Shown: positions 17,484-25,685 of the stretch, in pieces
Numbering within the stretch: the first letter of the stretch is position 1
Layout: each line of letters begins with the position of its first letter
Notes under the pieces: generated by a model
Told to the model about the DNA's origin: nothing
The model's database searches: none
Seen by the model: the letters and a program-made list of their open reading frames with translations, nothing else
Origin: Paenibacillus sp. P25
Lineage (GTDB): Bacteria; Bacillota; Bacilli; Paenibacillales; NBRC-103111
DNA length: 64,000 bases
Direction: 5' to 3'
Assembly (NCBI GenBank): GCA_024704175.1
Contig: CP085629.1
Location: 620,001 to 684,000 of the forward strand
Made by a program: the position numbers and the translations under genes

Positions 17484-18324
17484 GGAATATAAAAATCCGC
17501 TTTTTTCCTTGGCTTACCGGATGACCGGAAGTGTCATGGATGCGGAAGATATCGTACAGGAAGCTTTTCTTAGCTATGACCAAATCCCCCGTCCGGAAGC
17601 CGTTTACAATGAAAGAGCTTATTTATACAAGATTGTAACGAATCGCTGTCTGGACCTGCTGCGTTCGTCGGCCAAGAAGCGGGAGATGTATGTCGGACCA
17701 TGGCTCCCGGAGCCATTGATCGAGCGGGAGATTTCGGAAGACGATCCTTCGGATGTATATTTGCAGAGGGAATCGATTTCGACGGCTTACCTCCTTCTGC
17801 TGCAGCGACTGAATGCCGTGGAAAGAGCCGTCTTTCTTCTGCGGGAGATTTTTAACTATTCCTTTGATGAGATTGCGGAAATGGTCGGGAAAACCAGCGC
17901 CAACTGCCGGCAAATCTTTCACCGGGCGAAGAAAAGCATTCATTTTGACCCGGTTGACAACCCGTCCGTCTCGGTTGCCGAGGAGAAAGTGAGAGACTTT
18001 GTGAATTCTCTCCTCCAAGGGAATACGACTAAGCTCCTTGAACTCGTCAGTGAAAATGTGGTCTTTTATGGGGATGGCGGAGGCAAGGTCAGAGCGGCTC
18101 AGGTTCCTGTTGCGGGCTTCGATCCCGTTATCCGTCTGCATCTCAATCTGCTTAAGATGTATGAGGGGAAATTTACGGCTTCTTTCGTTCGTGTGAACGG
18201 GCTTCCCGGATTGCATTTTATTTTGGATGATGGGCTGCAATATGTCTATTCCTTTGCTTTTAGGGGGAATAAAATCCATGCCATCTATGCCCTGGCCAAT
18301 CCGGAAAAGCAGAGGCATTTATAA
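17461..18324 (+). CDS. ECF41-family sigma factor with SnoaL-like C-terminal domain
   Basis: RNA polymerase sigma factor of 287 residues. Sigma region 2 (about 5-70, MTGSVMDAEDIVQEAFL) and region 4 (about 105-160) are joined by a linker with WLPEPL (81-86). A fused SnoaL-like domain (about 172-287) carries DGGGK (205-209) and ends with NPEK (280-283). WLPEPL, DGGGK and an NPDKL-like tail are the signature motifs of ECF41, in which the extension replaces an anti-sigma factor and both restrains and supports activity. The ATG 17461 lies inside the 3' end of the oxidoreductase gene (overlap 23 bases). Confidence 0.9.
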   Translation: MSIESLYKEYKNPLFSLAYRMTGSVMDAEDIVQEAFLSYDQIPRPEAVYNERAYLYKIVTNRCLDLLRSSAKKREMYVGPWLPEPLIEREISEDDPSDVYLQRESISTAYLLLLQRLNAVERAVFLLREIFNYSFDEIAEMVGKTSANCRQIFHRAKKSIHFDPVDNPSVSVAEEKVRDFVNSLLQGNTTKLLELVSENVVFYGDGGGKVRAAQVPVAGFDPVIRLHLNLLKMYEGKFTASFVRVNGLPGLHFILDDGLQYVYSFAFRGNKIHAIYALANPEKQRHL

Positions 18325-18436
18325 CAGGCAGTCGATTTTTATCTTGTTATTCTTTCCCCGTATAGGTAATAATGAAGAAGGATAAACTCGCCCGCAAGAT
18401 GGTATGGGCAAATTAATGCTTAAGGAGCTGAATCTA

Positions 18437-18862
18437 TTGACATTGCGGTTGACACCCTATTTGATGATGGACGGAAATGCGGCAGAGGCGATCCACTTTT
18501 ACGAACAAGCGCTGGGTGCCCAAGTTTTATTTAGCCAAACCTTCGGAGAGATGCCGGAAGATCCGAATTTTCCTCTGCCGGCCGAGGCGAAGAATCGCGT
18601 ATCCCACGCTATGATCAAGATCGGTGAATCGGATCTGATGTTTTCCGATATTTTCCCCGGACAGCCTCATGAGCGGGGAAGTCAAGTCACCATATGCATT
18701 ACAACGGAGGACAAGGATAAAGCAAAACAAATGTTTGACGCCTTGCAGCAGGGCGGTCAAGTGAAAATGCCGCTGCAGGAAACCTTCTTCAGCCCGTCCT
18801 ACGGCATTGTAACGGACAGGTTTGGCGTAACCTTTCAAATTTACACGGAAGGCAAAGAGTAA
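18437..18862 (+). CDS. VOC-superfamily protein (PhnB/glyoxalase-like)
   Basis: Small protein of about 141 residues with the vicinal-oxygen-chelate fold: LTPYLMMDGNAAEAIHFYEQALGAQV at the start and the closing strand GVTFQIYTEG. This subgroup (DUF1338/3-dmu-9_3-mt, PhnB-like) lacks an assigned substrate. TTG 18437 is chosen because AAGGAG lies 10 bases upstream and because family members begin close to LTPYL; ATG 18404 is possible but has no ribosome site. No operon partner is apparent. Confidence 0.8.
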   Translation: MTLRLTPYLMMDGNAAEAIHFYEQALGAQVLFSQTFGEMPEDPNFPLPAEAKNRVSHAMIKIGESDLMFSDIFPGQPHERGSQVTICITTEDKDKAKQMFDALQQGGQVKMPLQETFFSPSYGIVTDRFGVTFQIYTEGKE

Positions 18863-18904
18863 GGGCAAGAAACGGCTCCGTTCGCATCCCGCGGCGGGGC
18901 TTTG

Positions 18905-19081
18905 CTATATGCAAAATGAGGGAGAATGTTCTCCCTCATTACCCTTTAACGAAAGCGACCAATCGGCGTAGCAAGGACTGCAGAGGACTTCGAGCCGCTC
19001 TTCCGTGCCGTCTTTATTATAGACCGTAATACTGTGTGCAGACTCCGTTTCTTTGTCACAATAAAAACAGCAATACGACAT
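18905..19081 (-). CDS. Small zinc-ribbon protein
   Basis: A 58-residue protein, MSYCCFYCDKETESAH..., with CFYC (5-8) and CSPC (34-37), which together form a CxxC...CxxC zinc ribbon. GAGGTG lies eight bases before the ATG and AGGAGG slightly further up. The last residues overlap a 12-bp palindrome (AATGAGGGAGAA/TTCTCCCTCATT, 18915-18940). Function unknown; such ribbons often mediate protein or nucleic acid contacts. Convergent with the VOC gene. Confidence 0.65.
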   Translation of the reverse strand: MSYCCFYCDKETESAHSITVYNKDGTEERLEVLCSPCYADWSLSLKGNEGEHSPSFCI

Positions 19082-19160
19082 GAAAGGTACACCTCTTCCT
19101 CCTTGATTTTATAGGGCAATGTTTAGTATTCCCCAATTTCAAATTCGATTCCCGGGCCGC

Positions 19161-19210
19161 AAAAAAAGAAGCCGCTCCGTATCGTTCCAGATACCGAAGC
19201 AGCTTCTTTC
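19161..19210 (-). terminator. Terminator of pdxK
   Basis: On the minus strand, GAAGCtGCTtcGGTATC pairs with GATACggAGCgGCTTC and is followed by seven T residues. It lies 36 bases after the pdxK stop. Confidence 0.85.
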
Positions 19211-19245
19211 AATAAGGTATAAGTTCAACGTGATTCCGGCAAAGT

Positions 19246-20067
19246 CTAACGAATGCTCAGCCGAACTTCCGGGTCTGCGGAATGCATCGTAGGCCCGACG
19301 AAGGAGTTCAGCGGAAAACCGTGCCGAATGGCGCTGGAGATGAAGCTTTTCGCCGTGCTTACCGCTTGTTTGACGGATTGGCCTTTGGCGAGCTCCGCCG
19401 TGATGGCGGCGGAATAAGTGCAGCCGGCCCCATGCGTGTACGTTGTTGCAATTTTCTCCGATTCGTAAATTTCAAACTCGGAGCCGTCATAGAAGAGATC
19501 GACGGTCGCCGGGTGATTCAGCTTCGCCCCGCCCTTGATCAGCACGTGCTTGACGCCGGTGGCATGAATGATTTGCGCGGCTTCCTTCATATCCTCGAGC
19601 GTCGTAATCGGCGGACGGTTCGCCAGCTGTGCCGCTTCGAACAGGTTGGGCGTCACCACATCGGCGATCGGCACAAGCAGCTCGCGGAGGGCAACGGTCG
19701 TTTCGGGATGCAGGGCTTCGTCGTTCCCTTTGCAGATCATGACCGGATCGACCACGATGTTCTGTACCCCTTTGGCTTTCAACGTATGCGTAACAAGCTC
19801 GATGACCTCGACCGAACCGAGCATTCCCGTCTTTAACGCGTCGACGCCGATGCCGTCCAGCACCGTATGAAGCTGGGCTTCCAATGTTGGAAGGGCTACC
19901 GGGTATACGCCGTGATGCCAGTTATTGTCCGGGTCCATGGTCACGATGACCGTGAGCGCCGTCATGCCGTATACGTCTCTTTCCTGGAAGGTCTTCAGAT
20001 CGGCCTGTATGCCTGCGCCGCCGCTCGTATCCGAACCGGCGATCGTTAGCGCTTTTGGTAGACTCAT
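19246..20067 (-). CDS. pdxK: Pyridoxine/pyridoxal kinase, ThiD-like
   Basis: Phosphorylates vitamin B6 vitamers, possibly also hydroxymethylpyrimidine. The 273 residues follow the Bacillus PdxK/ThiD ribokinase-fold pattern: KALTIAGSDTSGGAGIQADLKTFQERDVYGMTALTV at the start, VVDPVMICKG in the middle and the anion hole THGAGCTYSAAITAEL, which includes the catalytic Cys used by this subgroup. GGGAG precedes ATG 20067; the longer upstream open frame has no ribosome site. Single gene with its own terminator. Confidence 0.9.
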   Translation of the reverse strand: MSLPKALTIAGSDTSGGAGIQADLKTFQERDVYGMTALTVIVTMDPDNNWHHGVYPVALPTLEAQLHTVLDGIGVDALKTGMLGSVEVIELVTHTLKAKGVQNIVVDPVMICKGNDEALHPETTVALRELLVPIADVVTPNLFEAAQLANRPPITTLEDMKEAAQIIHATGVKHVLIKGGAKLNHPATVDLFYDGSEFEIYESEKIATTYTHGAGCTYSAAITAELAKGQSVKQAVSTAKSFISSAIRHGFPLNSFVGPTMHSADPEVRLSIR

Positions 20068-20180
20068 GTGCAGGTCACTCCCTCGAAATGAAAATGGCGA
20101 TAAACTCAGTATTCTTATCCTAGCGGTTTCGACATAAAATTTCAATGACACATTTGACTCAAAACCGGTACAAATCACAT

Positions 20181-20220
20181 AAAAAAGATCCTGGAGAGCG
20201 AACGTCTCCAAGATCTTTTT
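20181..20220. terminator. Bidirectional terminator after the coat protein gene
   Basis: AAAAAAGATCcTGGAGA pairs with TCTCCAaGATCTTTTT across a 7-base loop; T runs exist on both strands. It separates the coat gene from pdxK. Confidence 0.8.
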
Positions 20221-20284
20221 CTCTAGCGGGGAATGGGGTTCCAGCCCCCGGCTGTACAGGTCTATAAGCGCTGATGATGCTTTT

Positions 20285-20857
20285 TTATTGGAATCCGCCC
20301 TGCTGCTGGGCAGGCTGATAGCTGTGCAGGAAGGTTTTGGCCGTATGGTCGTTCATCGTCGGCACTTGGTACTGTCCCTGCTGGTTCATGAAGAGGAACA
20401 CCTCGTAGGCATGATCGGCGCACAGATTGGCGCCCTGGATCAGCATCTGCCTTACATTCGGATCCGCGCACTCCAGGGAAGCGTGCATATGATTCCTTGC
20501 GGAATTTTTATGGCAGGACAGCATAGCGGACAGCACCTGCTGCTCATTGAGCATCGTGCCTTGAAGTCCGGGCGCTACGTGCTGAGGCTGGCGCAGCCCG
20601 TACTGCACCTGCTGAGGCTGGGCCCCGGCGAGCGTGCCCATGGCCGGAGGGTTCATCGGCTGTGCGGCGCTGTAATCGTGCGTATAGCCTACAAGCTGAT
20701 TGTAGCTTTGCATGGCGGTCTGCAGATGACGGTCGATCATACCCCGGATTTGCCCGTTTTGCACCATTTGGGCATACAAGGAGAAATGTTGGATCAGGTT
20801 CATTTTCTCATTCAAAATTTCATGGACTTCCATTGTTTCGTGTGCGCCGAATGGCAT
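20285..20857 (-). CDS. CotF-like spore coat protein
   Basis: Spore surface protein of 190 residues. The N-terminal helices (HEILNEKMNLIQHFSLYAQMVQNGQIRGMIDRH) and C-terminal ferritin-like helices (NEQQVLSAMLSCHKNSARNH, LIQGANLCADHAYEVFLFMNQQGQY) match the CotF/YhcQ group of coat proteins, joined by a Gln/Pro-rich linker (about 68-100) and ending in a Gln-rich tail. No signal peptide, as expected for a mother-cell coat protein. Exact position in the coat is unknown. Confidence 0.82.
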   Translation of the reverse strand: MPFGAHETMEVHEILNEKMNLIQHFSLYAQMVQNGQIRGMIDRHLQTAMQSYNQLVGYTHDYSAAQPMNPPAMGTLAGAQPQQVQYGLRQPQHVAPGLQGTMLNEQQVLSAMLSCHKNSARNHMHASLECADPNVRQMLIQGANLCADHAYEVFLFMNQQGQYQVPTMNDHTAKTFLHSYQPAQQQGGFQ

Positions 20858-20989
20858 TTCAAGACAACTCCTTCAAATTTGGATAAAGTTGGGTTACAGC
20901 GGTACCTGGTTACTTTTGCCCAATGAAGGAAAAATTATGCTAAAAATGAAAAATAATTTTATGGTACGGATGGAACGCTTTTATAGCTA

Positions 20990-21818
20990 TTAAAAGGAGG
21001 CGGCGGCCCGGTACAGGGAACGGTCCTTCCACGGGTTAACGGCCAAACCGGCCCGGATGTACTGTGCATCGGTCGTAACGTCCATCGTGATCCAGCCCTT
21101 GCCCTCCAGATAAACTTCATTCCAGGCATGGTACTGCCGGATGCCGGGGGCGTAGCCTTGAACCAGCTTCACAGGAACGCCCGAACTGCGAAGCATGGCG
21201 GCGAATAAGGCGGAGGCGTCGTAGCAGATGCCTTGATTCGTTTCGAACGCGCCTCGATATCGGGGGTATAGCTATCCGGCAAAGGCCCGCCTGCCTTAAC
21301 GTAATCATACTTGAACAGCCCCGTGACATACCGGTAGATGCTATCGACCTTATCCGCATCTGTTGCTTTGCCGCGACCGTTAATTGACGGGCCATACGAA
21401 TGGCAGGCTGATCCGGATTCCAGCGAATCGGCTGGATCGATTGAAGATAGACCCGCTCCGGATTCTCCGTGAGGAAAGGCACGTCCGTGCTGAGGAGTTT
21501 GCGGTACAGGTTGTCCTGCGCCTGCTCATAAAGGGCAACCGTATAGACTCCGGTTCCCAGGTTTAACGGAAAAGCACCGTCTTCGAACGAGGGAGGGAGT
21601 GTGTAATACTGCTTCCGGTCGCCTAGCCGGATCATCACTTTTTTTACGGTGCCGGCGGAAGCATCCTGGGGTACCTGCACATAGACGAGATCGCGGTCAC
21701 CCAGGACTTGAACATTCTCTTGAACGGGTGATTCGGCGCGGACGGGAGAGACGGGAAGGGACAGGCTGATACCGGACAGAAGGGACAGAGCGGCGAGAAA
21801 ATGAAGCGTTCTTTTCAA
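20990..21818 (-). CDS. Secreted transglutaminase-like protein (two frameshifts in this sequence)
   Basis: Exported protein of about 276 residues after repair. A signal peptide (KRTLHFLAALSLLSGISLSLPV) is followed by a beta-rich region, and then a transglutaminase/protease-like domain: GICYDASALFAAMLRSSGVPVKLVQGYAPG with the catalytic Cys, YHAWNEVYLEGKGWITMDVT with the His and Asp. One lost G near 21363 and one lost T near 21241 split it. The TTG start at 21818 is preceded by AAAGGAG at nine bases. Related proteins act in cell-wall or spore contexts, but the substrate is unknown. Confidence 0.8.
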
Positions 21819-22050
21819 AAATCGGGGCTCCTTTGCACCGGTCGCCTTACGGTATGGGACCGTAAAGCCCGGCTTTCGTGATGAAGGACAAGCTGTCTGC
21901 AGCTCCATTATATCCGGATTTTTCCATCCTGGTCAACGGAAAAAGTAGAATAATGTCGAAAAAAAGAGGATGGCTAAAGGGCTGCGAAATGCGGAGCGAG
22001 AAAGTGAGGTACAAATACCGGCCGCCGCAAGGTATAATAAAAAAGAAAAA

Positions 22051-22299
22051 GCGGATGAGCCGTCCGCGTTAATTGTTAATAAAGTGCCTTTGACAAGAAT
22101 AGAGACAGATACGGAGATGGGGTATCCACTGGAGGAGCGCCAGCGTTCGCCTTTGTCTGCGGGAAATAACCGCTGTAAAGCGGCTTCCAATAAATATTTC
22201 CTGCAGACAACAGCGACCGGAAGTGGATACCCCCGCCTTGAACAACTCTATTGTCCCATTCGGCACTTTATCAACAAATTCAGCGGATGAGCCATCCGC
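22051..22299. repeat. 249-bp imperfect palindromic element (MITE-like)
   Basis: The left half read forward matches the right half read in reverse over most of its length: GCGGATG...TCCGC ends, TAAAGTGCC, an AATAGAG segment, GGTATCCACT, and TGTCTGC-GGAAATA, with CCGCT/AGCGG near the centre. Each tip is itself a small palindrome (GCGGATGagccGTCCGC). It has short open frames on both strands that are products of the repeat, not genes. It fills most of the 511 bases between the transglutaminase-like gene and araC. Confidence 0.75.
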
Positions 22300-22329
22300 A
22301 GCACATACTTCCCAAAGGACGTGCCACGC

Positions 22330-23115
22330 TTGAGCGGAATTCATTTATATGAAAGCAAGCATCAGGAAAGCTACGAGCTTCGCATTCATCATCATCCCAA
22401 TTATCAGTTGCTGTACGCGATTGAGGGCGAAGGCAGCATCATCTTGAATGGAGGAAAGCATCCGCTTGAGCAGGACAATGCGGTGTTGATCCTGCCGTAT
22501 GCGGAGCATGCCGTGTCTTCCGACTCCAATTTGACGCTGCTCGTGCTCGCTTTCGACGCAGAGTCGTTCCAGACGCCAGTACACCTGGAGGCCGACCCGC
22601 CCCTGTTTACCCAGTCGGAGCTGCTGCGGCTGAGTACGTTCAGCGCAAACGAGCTTCGCCTGCTGCTCAGAAAGTCTGCTGTTCGAGCAGGGACAGAAGG
22701 ATGCGCTCAGCGGTCTTGCCATGCGGATTTACGTTCAAGAGATTCTGCTTCTCCTCGCCCGAGCGAGGGGACGACGCAGGCGGCCGATGCCAATTCGCTG
22801 CGGGCGGAGCGGATCCGAAATTATATCGACCTACATTATTACGAGTCGTTAACCGCGGAGGATTTGGCATATAAACTGGGAGTCGGCGTCCGCCATGCCA
22901 ATAATATTTTTAAAGAATCGTATGGAATGACGCCGGTACAGTATTTAACGGAATCGCGGATCCGGGTGGCTAAGAAGCTCTTGATCGAAACGGACAAAGA
23001 CATCGTCTCGATCTGTTTCGAAGTGGGCTACGAGTCCCTGCCGACCTTCTACCGGGCGTTCAAGAATACGGTCGGCTTGTCGCCGAACAAGTTCCGGCAG
23101 CAGCATCGGGAATAG
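22330..23115 (+). CDS. AraC-family regulator (compensating frameshifts)
   Basis: Transcription regulator of about 261 residues with an N-terminal cupin sensing domain (HHHPNYQLLYAIEGEGSIILNGGKHPLEQDNAVLILPYAEHAV) and a C-terminal AraC DNA-binding domain (IRNYIDLHYYESLTAEDLA, ...VCFEVGYESLPTFYRAFKNTVGLSPNKFRQ). The stretch 22675-22780 is out of frame: an extra T in AAGTCTGCTG and a later one-base loss restore KLLFEQGQKDALSGLAMRIYVQEILLLLARARG. TTG 22330 has AAAGGA 10 bases upstream. It likely controls the sugar operon that follows on the same strand. Confidence 0.83.
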   Translation: MSGIHLYESKHQESYELRIHHHPNYQLLYAIEGEGSIILNGGKHPLEQDNAVLILPYAEHAVSSDSNLTLLVLAFDAESFQTPVHLEADPPLFTQSELLRLSTFSANELRLLLRKSAVRAGTEGCAQRSCHADLRSRDSASPRPSEGTTQAADANSLRAERIRNYIDLHYYESLTAEDLAYKLGVGVRHANNIFKESYGMTPVQYLTESRIRVAKKLLIETDKDIVSICFEVGYESLPTFYRAFKNTVGLSPNKFRQQHRE

Positions 23116-23143
23116 TTCTCGGCGTTTGCGCTTCTCAAAAAAT

Positions 23144-23191
23144 AACAGTCGTTTACTCTAGGTTCGCCCTGGGGCAGCGGCTGTTTTTTTT
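23144..23191 (+). terminator. Possible terminator of araC
   Basis: AACAGTCG and CGGCTGTT pair (one G-T pair) around a 26-base loop and are followed by six further T residues. The long loop makes it a modest candidate. Confidence 0.5.
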
Positions 23192-23220
23192 GCGCTTTCG
23201 ACCGATGATGACAAGATTCC

Positions 23221-23234
23221 TGAAATCGCTTCCG
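23221..23234 (+). promoter_or_regulatory. Candidate cre site for CcpA
   Basis: TGAAATCGCTTCCG agrees with the Bacillus cre consensus TGWAANCGNTNWCA at 12 of 14 positions and lies 104 bases before the first gene of a sugar operon. Weak evidence on its own. Confidence 0.3.
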
Positions 23235-23337
23235 ATACTGAGAAAACAATGCTTATTTTGCAAAGACACTCGAAGCTGCTTTCTTTACACTAGGATTAAG
23301 CAAAAAGCATTTGAACTTTGGGAGGAGCTGTACAGAT

Positions 23338-24489
23338 ATGGCAATTCATAATGTAGGTATTATCATGAACGGGGTAACGGGGAGAATGGGAACGAACCAG
23401 CATCTGATCCGTTCGATTCTGGCCATTCGTAATCAAGGCGGCGTAACGTCGCCGAACGGGGACATCATTATGCCGGATCCGATTCTGGTCGGCCGCCAGG
23501 AGCACAAGGTTAAGGCTCTCGCCGAAAAGCACGGCGTGACCCGCTGGAGCACGGACTTGGACGCTTGCCTCGCCAATCCGGCCGACACGATTTATTTTGA
23601 CTCGCAAACGACGGCTCACCGCGCCGCCAGCATTAAGAAGGCTATCGCGGCCGGCAAGCACATATACTGCGAGAAGCCGACGGCCGATACGCTGGAGGGA
23701 TCGCTGGAGCTGGCCCGCCTCGCCCGGTCCGCGGGAGTGAAGAACGGGGTCGTGCAGGACAAGCTGTTCCTGCCGGGGCTGCTCAAGCTGAAGCGGCTTG
23801 TCGATTCGGGCTTCTTCGGCCGCATTCTTTCCGTGCGGATGGAGTTCGGCTACTGGGTGTTCGAAGGGGATTGGCGACCGGGCCAGCGTCCTTCCTGGAA
23901 CTACCGCAAGGAAGACGGCGGCGGCATCATCGTGGACATGTTCGCTCACTGGCGTTATGTGCTGGATAATCTGTTCGGGGAAGTGCGCGCGATCTCCTGC
24001 CTTGGCGTAACCCATATTCCGGAGCGCGTGGATGAGCAAGGGAAGCCATACAAATGTACGGCGGACGACGCGGCTTACGCTACATTCCTGCTGGAAGGCG
24101 GCATTGTGGTTCAGGCGAACTCTTCGTGGGCCGTGCGCGTTAACCGTGAGGATCTGCTGACCATTCAGGTGGACGGTACGGAAGGCGGCGCTGTAGCGGG
24201 CCTCCGCGATTGCAAGGTGCAGCACCGGGTGAATACGCCGAAACCGGTCTGGAATCCGGATATTCCGAATCCGATCCCGTTCCAGGAGCAGTGGCAGGAA
24301 GTGCCGGATAACCAGCTGTTCGACAACGGATTCAAGGTGCAGTGGGAGCTGTTCCTGAAGCACGTCGTTACCGATTCCCCGTTCCCATGGGATTTGCTCG
24401 AGGGCGCCAAGGGTACGCAAATGTCGGAGCTCGGACTCGAGTCCTGGAGCGAGCGCCGCTGGGTCGATGTGCCTGAACTGAAGCTGTAG
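23338..24489 (+). CDS. Gfo/Idh/MocA-family sugar dehydrogenase
   Basis: NAD(P)-dependent oxidoreductase of 383 residues. The Rossmann start VGIIMNGVTGRMG, the EKP motif in IYCEKPTADT (near residue 108) with its catalytic Lys, and DGGGIIVDMFAHWRYVLDNLFGEV, carrying the Asp/His catalytic pair region, identify the family. Members oxidise or reduce a sugar hydroxyl, often at C3 of glycosides or of inositols. GGAGGAG lies before ATG 23338. It is the first gene of a tight operon with a DUF993 protein and a sugar phosphate isomerase; the substrate is unknown. Confidence 0.88.
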   Translation: MAIHNVGIIMNGVTGRMGTNQHLIRSILAIRNQGGVTSPNGDIIMPDPILVGRQEHKVKALAEKHGVTRWSTDLDACLANPADTIYFDSQTTAHRAASIKKAIAAGKHIYCEKPTADTLEGSLELARLARSAGVKNGVVQDKLFLPGLLKLKRLVDSGFFGRILSVRMEFGYWVFEGDWRPGQRPSWNYRKEDGGGIIVDMFAHWRYVLDNLFGEVRAISCLGVTHIPERVDEQGKPYKCTADDAAYATFLLEGGIVVQANSSWAVRVNREDLLTIQVDGTEGGAVAGLRDCKVQHRVNTPKPVWNPDIPNPIPFQEQWQEVPDNQLFDNGFKVQWELFLKHVVTDSPFPWDLLEGAKGTQMSELGLESWSERRWVDVPELKL

Positions 24490-24500
24490 GAGGAATGAAT

Positions 24501-25661
24501 ATGATACCGATATTGCAGTCGCCGCGAGCCGGCGGCGAGCTATATACCTACACTCCGCGGCAGGCGGCGCCCATCCAGGCGCCGAAAGCGCCGCTTGCGA
24601 GCCGGATCGCCTACTCGGCGGCGCATGTTGTCTGCGATCCGTTCGCTGACACCGATCCGCTCAGCAATGCCCAGATCGATTGGGATGCCACGCTGGCTTA
24701 CCGCCGCCATCTCTGGTCGCTCGGCCTTGCGGTTGCGGAAGCGATGGACACGGCGCAGCGGGGCATGGGCCTCGACTGGAACCGGGCCAAGGAGCTGATT
24801 GCCCGCTCCACGGCCGAAGCGCGTTCCGTCGGCGGCCGGATCGCCAGCGGTGCGGGCACGGACCATCTGGCGCCGGGAGCCCATGTGACGCTGGAAGCCG
24901 TGGAAGCGGCATACGAAGAGCAGGTTTCCTTCGTGGAGGAGCAGGGCGACCAGGTGATTCTCATGGCGAGCCGGGCGCTTGCCGCCTGCGCGAAGAGCCC
25001 GGAGGATTACGAACGGGTATACGGCAAAATCTTGCGCCAAGTATCGAAGCCGGTTATTCTGCATTGGCTTGGAGACATGTTCGACCCGGCGCTTGCGGGC
25101 TACTGGGGCGAAAGCGATCTGGACAGAGCGATGGATGTATGTCTGCGCGTCATCCGGGCGAATGCGGATAAGGTGGACGGCATCAAAATTTCCCTTCTCG
25201 ATGCGGAGAAAGAAATCCGCATGCGGCGTCTGCTCCCCGAAGGGGTGAAGATGTATACGGGGGACGATTTCAACTATCCCGAACTGATCCGCGGCGACGA
25301 ACAGGGCTACAGCCATGCGCTGCTCGGCATTTTCGATGCGATCGCGCCTGTAGCGGCCGCCGCCATCTCGCAGCTGGATGCGGGGAATACGGAGCAGTAT
25401 AATGCTCTGATGGAGCCGACGGTTGCTCTATCCCGCCATATTTTCCAAAGACCGACGTTCGCTTACAAAACAGGCATTGTCTTCATGGCTTATTTGAACG
25501 GGCATCAATCCCATTTCCGCATGATCGGCGGAGCGGAAGGAGCCCGGTCGGTTGTGCATCTGTCCGAGCTGTTCGTGCTTGCGGATAAAGCCGGACTGCT
25601 CTCCGATGCCGAGCTTGCGGTAAGACGGATGAAGCAGGTACTGGCCTTGGCCGGCGTGTAA
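24501..25661 (+). CDS. DUF993 (dihydrodipicolinate synthase-like TIM barrel) protein
   Basis: Protein of 386 residues matching, by recall, the DUF993 group often labelled dihydrodipicolinate-synthase-like. Visible hallmarks are RIAYSAAHVVCDPFAD, GAGTDHLAPG, KPVILHWLGDMFDPALAGYWG and KMYTGDDFNYPELIRGDEQGYSHALLGIFDAIAP. The predicted fold is a (beta/alpha)8 barrel; an aldolase or lyase role is possible, but no lysine is assigned. AGGAGG is seven bases before ATG 24501, which I prefer to ATG 24495. It starts 12 bases after the dehydrogenase stop. Confidence 0.75.
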   Translation: MIPILQSPRAGGELYTYTPRQAAPIQAPKAPLASRIAYSAAHVVCDPFADTDPLSNAQIDWDATLAYRRHLWSLGLAVAEAMDTAQRGMGLDWNRAKELIARSTAEARSVGGRIASGAGTDHLAPGAHVTLEAVEAAYEEQVSFVEEQGDQVILMASRALAACAKSPEDYERVYGKILRQVSKPVILHWLGDMFDPALAGYWGESDLDRAMDVCLRVIRANADKVDGIKISLLDAEKEIRMRRLLPEGVKMYTGDDFNYPELIRGDEQGYSHALLGIFDAIAPVAAAAISQLDAGNTEQYNALMEPTVALSRHIFQRPTFAYKTGIVFMAYLNGHQSHFRMIGGAEGARSVVHLSELFVLADKAGLLSDAELAVRRMKQVLALAGV

Positions 25662-25685
25662 CGACTAACAGCAGGGAGGAAGAAC

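Noticed and set aside
21970..22344. Two open frames (106 and 91 residues) over the palindromic element
   Set aside because: They run on both strands across the same inverted repeat and have no ribosome sites; they are products of the repeat.
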